Made by a program: the position numbers and the translations under genes. 64,000 nt of DNA, from contig JADJYY010000011.1 in assembly GCA_016719465.1 (NCBI GenBank), positions 62,001 through 126,000 on the forward strand, read 5' to 3'. Shown one piece after another: positions 16,867-25,119 of the stretch (within the stretch, counting starts at the first letter, position 1; each line of letters opens with the position of its first letter). The notes under the pieces were generated by a model. It was not told the origin of the DNA and ran no database searches. It worked only from the letters and a program-made list of their open reading frames with translations. The stretch is from Hydrogenophilales bacterium (GTDB lineage: Bacteria > Pseudomonadota > Gammaproteobacteria > Burkholderiales > Thiobacillaceae).

Positions 16867-18342
16867 ATGCCCCTGGAAATCGAACTCAAGCTTGCCCTGG
16901 ATCGCGGCCATGGCCCGCGCTTGCGGCGGCATCCCCTGCTGGCCGGGATCAAGCCCCGGCATGACAAGCTGCACAGCGTCTATTTCGATACGCCCGGGTT
17001 CGAACTGATGCGCCGGGGCATTGCCCTGCGCCTGCGCCGGGTGGGTTATCACCGGGTCCAGACGCTGAAGGCGGAGGCGCCCGCCGTGGGGGCTATGGCC
17101 AGTCGCCCGGAATGGGAAGTCCCCGTGGCCGGCGGCGAGCCGGATTTCGCCGTCATGCCGCCGGAGGCCTTGGCCCTGCTGGCTGGCATCGACCTGTCCC
17201 GCGTCGCCCCGGTGTTCGCGACCGAATTCCGGCGCACGACCTGGCTGCTGCAAACCGAAGGCGGCGTCGCCGAACTCGCCCTGGACGACGGCGCGATCCT
17301 GGCGGGCGAAGCCAGCCAGCCCATCTCGGAACTGGAGATCGAACTCAAGTCCGGTCGTCCCGAGATTCTGTTCGATCTGGCGCGGACCCTGCTGGACGAG
17401 CTTCCCCTGCGCGTCGAACCCCGCGCCAAGGCGGAGCGGGGCTATCTGCTGCGCGAGGCGGTCGCGCCCGCGCCGACGCGGGCCGAGCCGCCGGATATCC
17501 ACGCCGGGCAGGCGGCCGGGGAAGCCCGGCTGGCGGTGATCCGGGCCGCCCTGGCGCAATTGGTGGCCAATGTGCCGGGTTTCCTGGAACATCCCGAGGA
17601 CATCGAATATCTGCACCAGCTGCGCATCGCCCTGCGCCGCCTGCGCGCGGCGGTGGGCCTGGGCAAGAGCCTGGGCGTGAGCCGTCCGGCCTGGTCGGAC
17701 GCCTTGGGCGAGATCATGCGCGGTCTCAATCCGGCACGGGATTGGGATGTGTTCCTGCATGAAACCCTGCCTTCCGTGCAGGCCGCCCTGGGCGATGTGC
17801 CCGTCGGCGATGAATTCCAGTCCCGGGCCAGGCATGCGGCCCTGCTGGCGCGGCAATCCGCCCAGGCTTCCATCGCTTCCCCCGCCTTTACCCGTCTGGT
17901 GCTGGATATCGGCGAGACGTTGCATGCCACCCATCCGGAGGGCGTCAGGGCCGACGCCTGGTCGGCCCAGCTGCTGGAGGAGCGCTGGAAGAAACTGCGC
18001 GCCTTGTGCCGGAAGTTGTCCGGGTTGGGGCCCGGCGGCCGTCATGAGGCCCGCATCGCCGCCAAGAAGCTGCGCTACGCGGCCGACGCCCTGGTGGGCC
18101 TGTACGGAAAACGCGGCGGTCGATTCGTGAAGCGCCTGGCCGCCTTGCAGGATGGTCTGGGTCGCGCCAATGACGCCTATATCGCCACGCGGCTGCTGGA
18201 GGACTTGCGCCGGAAGAACCTGGCGCTGGCCTACGACGCGGGCCGCGTCAGCGGCGTGATGAGCGAGCGGGTCGCCCACCACGGACGGGAATCCGACGCG
18301 CTCTGGCGGCGCATGGCCAAGACGCGGCGGTTCTGGCGCTGA
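16867..18342 (+). CDS. CYTH-CHAD protein, probable inorganic triphosphatase / polyphosphate-associated
   Basis: A 491-residue cytoplasmic protein. The CYTH domain (about 1-200) begins with the diagnostic ExExK signature (EIELKL: Glu4, Glu6, Lys8), then VYFDTPGFELMRRGIALRLR, EWEVPV and ELEIELKSG, and forms the tunnel that hydrolyses triphosphate in YgiF-type enzymes. The CHAD domain (about 215-485) is helical with conserved basic and histidine positions (HQLRIALRRLRA, HEARIAAKKLRYAADAL, LQDGLGRANDAYIA); CHAD domains are known to bind polyphosphate. Divergent from ppk1, which supports a role at polyphosphate granules. A CYTH plus CHAD fusion is common. Confidence 0.88.
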   Translation: MPLEIELKLALDRGHGPRLRRHPLLAGIKPRHDKLHSVYFDTPGFELMRRGIALRLRRVGYHRVQTLKAEAPAVGAMASRPEWEVPVAGGEPDFAVMPPEALALLAGIDLSRVAPVFATEFRRTTWLLQTEGGVAELALDDGAILAGEASQPISELEIELKSGRPEILFDLARTLLDELPLRVEPRAKAERGYLLREAVAPAPTRAEPPDIHAGQAAGEARLAVIRAALAQLVANVPGFLEHPEDIEYLHQLRIALRRLRAAVGLGKSLGVSRPAWSDALGEIMRGLNPARDWDVFLHETLPSVQAALGDVPVGDEFQSRARHAALLARQSAQASIASPAFTRLVLDIGETLHATHPEGVRADAWSAQLLEERWKKLRALCRKLSGLGPGGRHEARIAAKKLRYAADALVGLYGKRGGRFVKRLAALQDGLGRANDAYIATRLLEDLRRKNLALAYDAGRVSGVMSERVAHHGRESDALWRRMAKTRRFWR

Positions 18343-18344
18343 GG

Positions 18345-19181
18345 TCAGGCCCGATTCAGCAGCCGGCGCGCCGCCAGGATCACTTCCGAGGCCATCAGGC
18401 CCGCCGGCCCGGCGCCCGCCGCCACCGCCGCGTCCGCCGCCGCGCCATGCAGCCAGACGCCCGTCATGGCGGCCTGCTCGGCGGTCATGCCCTGGACCAG
18501 CAGGGCGGCGATGATCCCGGACAGCACGTCGCCCATGCCCGGGGCGGCCATGCCCGGATTGCCGGTGGTATTGCGCCAGGGCTCGCCGCCCGGATGGCAA
18601 ACCAGGGTGCCGGCGCCCTTCAGCACCACGGTGGCGCCGGTGAGCCGCGCCAGCCGGTCGGCGGCCTGTATCCGATCGGCCTGGATCGCGGCGGTGCTTG
18701 CTCCCAGCAGGCGAGCGGCTTCGCCCGGATGGGGCGTGATCAATGTGGCGGCCGGGCGCGCGCGAACGCGGGCGAGCAGCGCCTCGTCGCCGGCGATCAG
18801 GTTCAGGGCGTCGGCGTCCAGCAACAGGGCGTGTTCCAGGGGCAGGGTGGCCTCCAGCCATTCCCGGGCCGAGGCCGCATGCCCCATGCCCGGACCGGCC
18901 ACCAGGCAGGCGGGGTGGGGCAGGGCCAGCATGCTTCCGGGGGCGCCGATCATCAATTCGGGCGTCGCCGGATCGACGGCGATGCGCTCGTCGAGCAGGC
19001 CCAGATAGACCCGGCCGGCGCCGCAGGCCAGGGCGGCGCGTCCCGCCAGCAGGGCCGCGCCAGCCATCCCCGGGGCGCCGCCGAGGACGCCCACCGCGCC
19101 GAAGTCCCCTTTGTGGCAATCGCCGGGGCGGGCCGGGAGGCGGGCGGGGATGGGGCCTGGATTCAAGACTGTTTCCAGCAT
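18345..19181 (-). CDS. nnrD: ADP/ATP-dependent (S)-NAD(P)H-hydrate dehydratase
   Basis: Repairs hydrated NAD(P)H by an ADP- (or ATP-) dependent dehydration; cytoplasmic. The 278-residue protein is the carbohydrate-kinase-like domain alone, without the NnrE epimerase domain found fused to it in E. coli. Motifs: KGDFGAVGVLGGAPGMAGAA near the N-terminus, LLLDADALNL, the substrate-site ITPHPGEAARLLG, and the catalytic region NTTGNPGMAAPGMGDVLSG with the GxGD aspartate. The ribosome site upstream of 19181 is weak (AAAAGAAAA). It converges with the CYTH-CHAD gene with only two bases between the stops. Confidence 0.9.
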   Translation of the reverse strand: MLETVLNPGPIPARLPARPGDCHKGDFGAVGVLGGAPGMAGAALLAGRAALACGAGRVYLGLLDERIAVDPATPELMIGAPGSMLALPHPACLVAGPGMGHAASAREWLEATLPLEHALLLDADALNLIAGDEALLARVRARPAATLITPHPGEAARLLGASTAAIQADRIQAADRLARLTGATVVLKGAGTLVCHPGGEPWRNTTGNPGMAAPGMGDVLSGIIAALLVQGMTAEQAAMTGVWLHGAAADAAVAAGAGPAGLMASEVILAARRLLNRA

Positions 19182-19241
19182 GGTTTTCTTTTCGAATCAG
19201 TTGCCTATAAAACCATTACAGACCAGAGGAAGGAGGATGTC

Positions 19242-19442
19242 ATGGAAACCCCTATCACCCCCGCCGGGGGCAAGCTGCTGTCCTGCGAACTGGACGAGGC
19301 CTGTCCGATACTGGATTGCGATCACGATTTCGACGATTACGCGCCCACGCTGCTGGAAACACCCGATGGCGCCGATTTCGTCGCCCATTACTGCGGACTG
19401 GAGTACCTGGGAAAATGGTCGGCGCCTGCCGAGGAGGAGTAA
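19242..19442 (+). CDS. small acidic conserved-looking protein
   Basis: A 66-residue soluble protein rich in Asp/Glu (for example CPILDCDHDFDDYAPTLLE and the C-terminal EEE) with four cysteines spaced in CELDEACPILDCDHD and HYCGLEY, which could hold a metal, though no known motif is met. The family is not recognised. A very strong ribosome site (GGAAGGAGGATG) six bases upstream of the ATG and a rho-independent terminator 55 bases after the stop argue that this is a real, well translated single gene. It is divergent from nnrD. Confidence 0.65.
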   Translation: METPITPAGGKLLSCELDEACPILDCDHDFDDYAPTLLETPDGADFVAHYCGLEYLGKWSAPAEEE

Positions 19443-19496
19443 TCCCTCCAGGAGCGCCACCACCTTATATCTAAAGTATTGTTCCGGGGCGCCGAT

Positions 19497-19525
19497 AAGC
19501 CGGTTCACAGCCGGCTTTTTATTTT
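19497..19525 (+). terminator. rho-independent terminator after the small acidic gene
   Basis: Seven-base stem AAGCCGG (19497-19503) pairs with CCGGCTT (19511-19517) across a seven-base loop and runs into TTTTTATTTT. It closes the transcript of the preceding 66-residue protein. It ends only two bases before the putative ATG of the following response regulator, which leaves no room for that gene's own promoter downstream of it. Confidence 0.75.
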
Positions 19526-19527
19526 GA

Positions 19528-19935
19528 ATGCGATCCATGGAACCCAACGAAAAAACGATCCGAGTGCTGGTGGTGGATGACGATACCCTGATGCGGGAAG
19601 TGCTCAAGGCCGTGCTGCGTGATGAAGGCTTCGACGTGGCCGGGGAGGCCAAGGACGGCCAGAGCGCGCTGGCCCAGATCGATCGCGGCCTGCCCGACCT
19701 GGTTTGCCTGGATGTGAACATGCCCGGCATGTCCGGGCTGGAAGTGCTCAAGGCCATCAAGGTCAAGCACAAGGAGTGCCGGGTGGTCATGATTTCCGGC
19801 GATTCCAGCATGGCCACGGTGCGCGAGGCCGTGGGGTTCGGCGCCGTGGGCTTCATCGTCAAGCCGTTCAAGGCCGGCCGCGTGGGCGCGGCCTTGCGGG
19901 CCGCCCTGAAAGCCCCGGCCGACGCCTTCGGCTGA
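19528..19935 (+). CDS. CheY-like single-domain response regulator
   Basis: A 135-residue receiver with no output domain. Acidic pair in VLVVDDDTLM, phospho-acceptor Asp in VCLDVNMPGMSGLE, Ser of the MISGDSS loop in the Thr/Ser switch position and Lys in FIVKPFKAGRV are all present. No kinase is adjacent, so its partner is unknown. Start choice is uncertain: ATGs at 19528 and 19537 both lack a ribosome site and stand right after a terminator hairpin. Transcription must begin upstream and read through, or within the hairpin. Confidence 0.85.
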   Translation: MRSMEPNEKTIRVLVVDDDTLMREVLKAVLRDEGFDVAGEAKDGQSALAQIDRGLPDLVCLDVNMPGMSGLEVLKAIKVKHKECRVVMISGDSSMATVREAVGFGAVGFIVKPFKAGRVGAALRAALKAPADAFG

Positions 19936-20077
19936 TCTCCTTGCTCCCCGTCCGCGCGACATGCGCATGGCCTACGCCTGACATAAGCGCGCTACACGCG
20001 GTACGCCTGATGCCCGCCTGAACACGCCTCGGCGGGCTGCTAAAATACGCGGCTTCCCAACCCCGACGGGCAAGCCC

Positions 20078-23000
20078 ATGTTTCGCGTCATCCATCTGAA
20101 GGGCGGTCCCGCCCTCTCCGATTTCCGCATCGACAAGCTGTTGGCCGGGCTGAAGGCTCAAGGCATCGCCAGCCTGGCTGCGGATTACCGCTATTTCGTC
20201 GAGTTGAGGGGTGATCTGGACGAGGCCGAACTGGCCTTCCTGGGCGAGTTGCTGCAGGCCGAACCCCACACGCCGGAAGCCGATCTGGTCCTCATCGTCC
20301 CCCGCCTGGGCACGGTTTCCCCCTGGTCCTCCAAGGCCAGCGACATCGCCGCCAACTGCGGCCTGGACAAGGTGGTGCGCATCGAACGGGGCGTACGCTG
20401 GCATCTGGCCGGCAGGAAGGGTCGCCGCCTGCCGTCCGAGGCCATCCAGACGGCCTTGCCCAGCCTCCACGACCGCATGACGGAAAGCGTGCTGTTCGAC
20501 GAGGTGGGCGCCGAGCGGCTGTTCCATCATGTGGAGCCGCCGCCGTTCCAGACCGTGGACATCCTCAAGGGCGGCAGGAAGGCCCTGGAAAAAGCCAACG
20601 GCGAATGGGGCCTGGCCCTGTCCCCGGACGAGATCGACTACCTGGTGGACAACTTCAGGAAGGCGAAGCGTAATCCCACCGACGTGGAATTGATGATGTT
20701 CGCCCAGGCCAATTCGGAGCATTGCCGCCACAAGATCTTCAATGCCGACTGGGTCATCGACGGCAAGAAGCAGACGGAATCCCTGTTCGGCATGATCCGC
20801 CACACCCATCAGGTTCGTCCCCAGGCCACCCTGTCGGCCTATTCCGACAACGCCTCGGTGATCGAGGGCGCCACCATCGGCCGTTTCTATCCCGGCCAGG
20901 ACAAGGTCTACCGCTTCCACACCGAGCCCACCCACATCCTGATGAAGGTGGAGACCCACAACCATCCCACCGCCATCGCCCCCTTCCCCGGCGCCGCCAC
21001 CGGTTCCGGCGGCGAGATCCGCGACGAGGGCGCGGTGGGCCAGGGCTCCAAGCCCAAGGCCGGGCTGTGCGGCTTCACGGTATCCAACCTGAACATCCCC
21101 GGCTTCGAGCAGCCCTGGGAAAAGGACCACGGCCGGCCGGGGCGCATCGTTTCCCCGCTCCAGATCATGCTGGAAGGCCCCATCGGCGCGGCGGCCTTCA
21201 ACAACGAATTCGGCCGGCCCAACCTGACCGGCTATTTCCGGACCTTCGAAATGGAGACGCCGGACGGCCAGGTGCGCGGCTATCACAAGCCCATCATGCT
21301 GGCGGGAGGCGTCGGCAACATCCAGGAACGCCACATCTTCAAGAAGAACTTCCGTTCCGGCACCCTGCTGATCCAGTTGGGCGGCCCCGGCCTGCTCATC
21401 GGCCTGGGCGGCGGCGCCGCCTCCAGCATGGGCGCCGGCAGCAACGCCGAGGCCCTGGACTTCGACTCGGTGCAGCGCGGCAACCCGGAAATCCAGCGCC
21501 GCGCCCAGGAAGTCATCGACCGTTGCTGGCAGATGGGCGCGGACAACCCCATCCTGTCGGTCCACGACGTGGGCGCCGGCGGCCTGTCCAACGCCATGCC
21601 GGAACTGGCCCACGGCGCCGGCCTTGGGGCGAAGTTCGAACTGCGCGACGTGCCCAGCCTGGAGCCGGGCATGGCGCCCAGGGAAATCTGGTGCAACGAG
21701 GCCCAGGAACGCTACGTGCTGGCCATCGCCGCCAAGGACCTGCCCCTGTTCCAGGCCCTGTGCGAGCGCGAACGCTGCCCTTTCTCGGTGGTGGGCAAGG
21801 CCACCCGGGATGGCCAGCTGACCGTCAGCGACCGCCACTTCAAGAACAAGCCGGTGGACATGCCCATGGAGGTGCTGCTGGGCAAGCCGCCGCGCATGAC
21901 GCGCGAGGTGGCCCACGTGGCGCCGGTGCTCAAGCCTTTCGCCGCCGAGGGCCTGGACCTGGTGGAGGCGGCCTATCGCGTGCTGCGCCATCCCACCGTG
22001 GCCAGCAAGAGCTTCCTCATCACCATCGGCGACCGCACCGTGGGCGGCTTCACCGCTCGGGACCAGTTCGTCGGCCCCTGGCAGATGCCGGTGGCGGACG
22101 TGGCGGTCACCACCATGGGCTACGACACGAACCTGGGCGAAGCCATGGCCATGGGCGAGCGCGGCCCCATCGCCCTCATCGACCCGGCCGCCTCCGGCCG
22201 CATGGCGGTGGGCGAGGCCATCACCAACCTGGCCGCCGCCGCGGTGAACGACATTTCCGACATCCGCCTGTCCGCCAACTGGATGGCCGCCGCCGGCCAT
22301 CCCGGCGAGGACGCCGCCCTGTTCGACACGGTGCGCGCCGTGGGCAAGGAACTGTGTCCGGCCCTGGACATCAGCATCCCGGTGGGCAAGGACTCCATGT
22401 CCATGCGCACCCTGTGGCAAGAGAACGGGGAGAAGAAGGCCGTGGTGTCGCCCCTGTCCCTGATCATCACCGCCTTCGCCCCCAGCCCGGACGCGGGTCG
22501 CACCCTGACGCCGCAACTGCGCACCGACGCCGGCGAGACGGACCTCATCCTGTTCGATCTGGGACGTGGGCAAAACCGCCTGGGCGGCAGCGTGCTGGGC
22601 CAGGTCTACGGCGAGCTGGGCGATGCCTGCCCGGACCTGGAAGAGCCGGGCAGGCTGAAAGCCTTCTTCGCCCTGATCCAGAAACTGAACGCGGCAGGCA
22701 AGCTGCTGGCCTACCACGACCGGGCCGACGGCGGCCTGTTCGCCACGATCTGCGAGATGGCCTTCGCCGGCCGTTGCGGGGTGAACCTGGATGTGGACGA
22801 GCTGCGCTACCACCGCATCCACGACGACATCATGCTGGATGTGGAGGACGCCCCCGATCCCCACGAGCCCTACACCAGCCGCCTGTTCGGCATCCTGTTC
22901 AACGAGGAACTGGGGGCGGTGGTCCAGGTGCGCCGCGGCGATACCCGCGCCGTCATGGACGCCATCCTGGAAGCCGACCTGCGCGACGAGTTCTACATCA

Positions 23001-24031
23001 TCGGCAGCACCAACCGGAAGGACCGCATCCGCGTCCTGCGGGAAGGCGCGGCGGTGTTCGACGAGTCCCGCGCCGACCTGCTGGAAGCCTGGTCCGAGAC
23101 CAGTTACCGCATGCAGGCCCTGCGCGACAACCCGGACTGCGCCAGGGAGGAGTTCAAAGGACTGACGGCGAAGAAGAATCCGGGCCTGCACGTGAAGCTC
23201 GGCTTCGACCTGAATGAAGACGTGGCCGCGCCCTTCGTGAAGAAGAAGCGCGCCCAGCCCAGGGTGGCCATCCTGCGCGAGCAGGGCGTCAACGGCGAGG
23301 TGGAGATGGCGGCGGCCTTCGCCCGGGCCGGCTTCACCCCGGTGGACGTGCACATGAGCGACATCCTCGCCGGCCGCGTCAAGCTCAAGGCCTTCAAGGG
23401 CCTGGCGGCCTGCGGCGGCTTCAGCTATGGCGACGTGCTGGGCGCCGGCGGCGGCTGGGCCGCGTCCATCCTGCACAACGAGCGGGCGCGCAACGAATTC
23501 CAGGCCTTCTTCGAACGTCCCGACAGCTTCGCCCTGGGAGTGTGCAACGGCTGCCAGATGATGAGCCGGCTCAAGGACATCATCCCCGGCGCCGAGCACT
23601 GGCCGCGCTTCGAGCGCAACCTGTCGGAACAGTTCGAGGCCCGCTTCGTCATGGTGGAAGTGCCGGAAACGCCCTCCATCCTGTTCGACGGCATGGCCGG
23701 TTCCCGCATGCCCATCGTCGTCGCCCACGGCGAGGGGCGCGCGGTATTCGACGACAAGAAGCAACGCAAGGCGGCGGAAGTCTGCCTGCGCTACGTGGAC
23801 AACCGGGGCCGCGGGACGGAAACCTACCCGATGAACCCCAACGGTTCTCCCAGGGGCATCACCGGCCTGACCACCCCGGATGGCCGCTTCACCATCATGA
23901 TGCCCCATCCGGAACGGGTGTTCCGCGCCGCGCAGCATTCCTGGCGGCCGGATGACTGGAGCGAGGATGCGTGGCGGGAGGACGGCCCCTGGCTGCGGCT
24001 GTTCCGCAATGCGCGCAAGTGGGTGGGGTAG
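20078..24031 (+). CDS. purL: phosphoribosylformylglycinamidine synthase, large single-chain PurL
   Basis: Fourth step of purine synthesis: FGAR + glutamine + ATP to FGAM. The 1317-residue length is that of the proteobacterial single-chain form. N-terminal PurS-like part (to about 150), linker, two AIR-synthase-type halves (NSEHCRHKIFNADW, FPGAATGSGGEIRDEGA, GGAASSMGAGSNAEALDFDS, SVHDVGAGGLSNAMPEL, ADGGLFATICEMAFAGR), and a C-terminal glutaminase domain with nucleophile Cys1156 in LGVCNGCQMMS and the HGEGRAVF/PHPERVFR region. Upstream, a TAAAAT -10-like element lies in GCTAAAATACG near 20040; a GC-rich hairpin (20012-20018 with 20031-20037) precedes it. Confidence 0.97.
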   Translation: MFRVIHLKGGPALSDFRIDKLLAGLKAQGIASLAADYRYFVELRGDLDEAELAFLGELLQAEPHTPEADLVLIVPRLGTVSPWSSKASDIAANCGLDKVVRIERGVRWHLAGRKGRRLPSEAIQTALPSLHDRMTESVLFDEVGAERLFHHVEPPPFQTVDILKGGRKALEKANGEWGLALSPDEIDYLVDNFRKAKRNPTDVELMMFAQANSEHCRHKIFNADWVIDGKKQTESLFGMIRHTHQVRPQATLSAYSDNASVIEGATIGRFYPGQDKVYRFHTEPTHILMKVETHNHPTAIAPFPGAATGSGGEIRDEGAVGQGSKPKAGLCGFTVSNLNIPGFEQPWEKDHGRPGRIVSPLQIMLEGPIGAAAFNNEFGRPNLTGYFRTFEMETPDGQVRGYHKPIMLAGGVGNIQERHIFKKNFRSGTLLIQLGGPGLLIGLGGGAASSMGAGSNAEALDFDSVQRGNPEIQRRAQEVIDRCWQMGADNPILSVHDVGAGGLSNAMPELAHGAGLGAKFELRDVPSLEPGMAPREIWCNEAQERYVLAIAAKDLPLFQALCERERCPFSVVGKATRDGQLTVSDRHFKNKPVDMPMEVLLGKPPRMTREVAHVAPVLKPFAAEGLDLVEAAYRVLRHPTVASKSFLITIGDRTVGGFTARDQFVGPWQMPVADVAVTTMGYDTNLGEAMAMGERGPIALIDPAASGRMAVGEAITNLAAAAVNDISDIRLSANWMAAAGHPGEDAALFDTVRAVGKELCPALDISIPVGKDSMSMRTLWQENGEKKAVVSPLSLIITAFAPSPDAGRTLTPQLRTDAGETDLILFDLGRGQNRLGGSVLGQVYGELGDACPDLEEPGRLKAFFALIQKLNAAGKLLAYHDRADGGLFATICEMAFAGRCGVNLDVDELRYHRIHDDIMLDVEDAPDPHEPYTSRLFGILFNEELGAVVQVRRGDTRAVMDAILEADLRDEFYIIGSTNRKDRIRVLREGAAVFDESRADLLEAWSETSYRMQALRDNPDCAREEFKGLTAKKNPGLHVKLGFDLNEDVAAPFVKKKRAQPRVAILREQGVNGEVEMAAAFARAGFTPVDVHMSDILAGRVKLKAFKGLAACGGFSYGDVLGAGGGWAASILHNERARNEFQAFFERPDSFALGVCNGCQMMSRLKDIIPGAEHWPRFERNLSEQFEARFVMVEVPETPSILFDGMAGSRMPIVVAHGEGRAVFDDKKQRKAAEVCLRYVDNRGRGTETYPMNPNGSPRGITGLTTPDGRFTIMMPHPERVFRAAQHSWRPDDWSEDAWREDGPWLRLFRNARKWVG

Positions 24032-24076
24032 GGTAAGAAAAGCGCTGGAAAAAACGGCGGCGGCAAAGCCGGCGGG

Positions 24077-25066
24077 TCAGAACAGTTCCACGGATCCGCT
24101 GGCATCCGGCACCTCGATCTCGCCGGCTTTCAGCAGGGCCTGGAATTCCCGGACCTGGTCGCGGCCATGGGTTTTCGCGAAGTAGAGGGCGCGGTCCGCT
24201 TCCTCCAGGACCGCCGAGGGGAAGCGCTGGCCTTCGATCCGGCTGAAACCGATGCTGACCGTGATGTGCATGGCCTGGGGAAAAACATGGTTGGCCACAT
24301 GGCCGCGCAGCCTCTCCAGGATGGCCATGACCTGGCTGCGGCGCATGTCCCGCAGCAGGATGACGAATTCCTCGCCACCATAGCGGTAGCACCGGTCTCC
24401 GTCCCGGAGTGATCGCCGCAGGATGTTGGCGAAAGCCAGCAGCACTTCGTCGCCGATCAGGTGGCCGAAGGTGTCGTTGACGGTCTTGAAATGATCGATA
24501 TCCAGTACCGCCAGGTAGTCCCTGTGCTGGTGGTCATTGCCGCGCCGCCCCTCCTGCCGGGAAGAAAGCGCTTCATGCATATGCTTTTCCAGCCGCCTGC
24601 GGTTCATCAGGCCGGTCAGCGTGTCCTTTTCGCTGTCGTTGAGAAGGCGGACGAAGTTCTGGTAGACCCGCAACATGCCTTGGACCATGCGCAGCTCGGT
24701 CGGGCTCCAGGCCTTCTTGCCCAGCACCAGAACCCGGCGGGCATCGTCTCCCATGGCTTCGATGGGCATGAGCAGGTAGCCGTTGCCATCCTGGTCCGCC
24801 AGGTGCCGGATATCCATGGATTGAACGCGGGCCGCGTCCGCTACCGCCGCGGGAAGCGGGCAGGCGCCGGGACTTTCATGGACCACCTGATGACTGTCGC
24901 CGTTGTGGGGCCATTCCAGGGAGATGAGCGCGTCGGGTTGGAAAATATGCTGGAACGCCTGGAACAGGCTCACCTCCAGGGACAACTGATCGCGTTGCTC
25001 GGTCAGGGTGATGATGTTGCTCAGGAGCGTTTCGGATGAGGGCGGCTCGACGAGGGAACGGTTCAT
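24077..25066 (-). CDS. GGDEF diguanylate cyclase with GAF-like N-terminal domain
   Basis: Makes c-di-GMP from two GTP. The 329-residue soluble protein has an N-terminal regulatory region (about 1-150) that looks GAF-like (LSLEVSLFQAFQHIFQPDAL, DIRHLADQDGNGYLLMPI), followed by a GGDEF domain: DTLTGLMNRRRLEKH, VLDIDHFKTVNDTFGH, the catalytic GGEEF in YRYGGEEFVILL, and an RxxD product-inhibition site (RDGD) five residues before it. Catalytic residues are intact, so it should be active. It converges with purL; no operon partner. Confidence 0.9.
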   Translation of the reverse strand: MNRSLVEPPSSETLLSNIITLTEQRDQLSLEVSLFQAFQHIFQPDALISLEWPHNGDSHQVVHESPGACPLPAAVADAARVQSMDIRHLADQDGNGYLLMPIEAMGDDARRVLVLGKKAWSPTELRMVQGMLRVYQNFVRLLNDSEKDTLTGLMNRRRLEKHMHEALSSRQEGRRGNDHQHRDYLAVLDIDHFKTVNDTFGHLIGDEVLLAFANILRRSLRDGDRCYRYGGEEFVILLRDMRRSQVMAILERLRGHVANHVFPQAMHITVSIGFSRIEGQRFPSAVLEEADRALYFAKTHGRDQVREFQALLKAGEIEVPDASGSVELF

Positions 25067-25119
25067 GAGCTTACGTCTTGCGTGATTGAGTGACGGTTTA
25101 CTTGCCGATCAAGTCCCGA

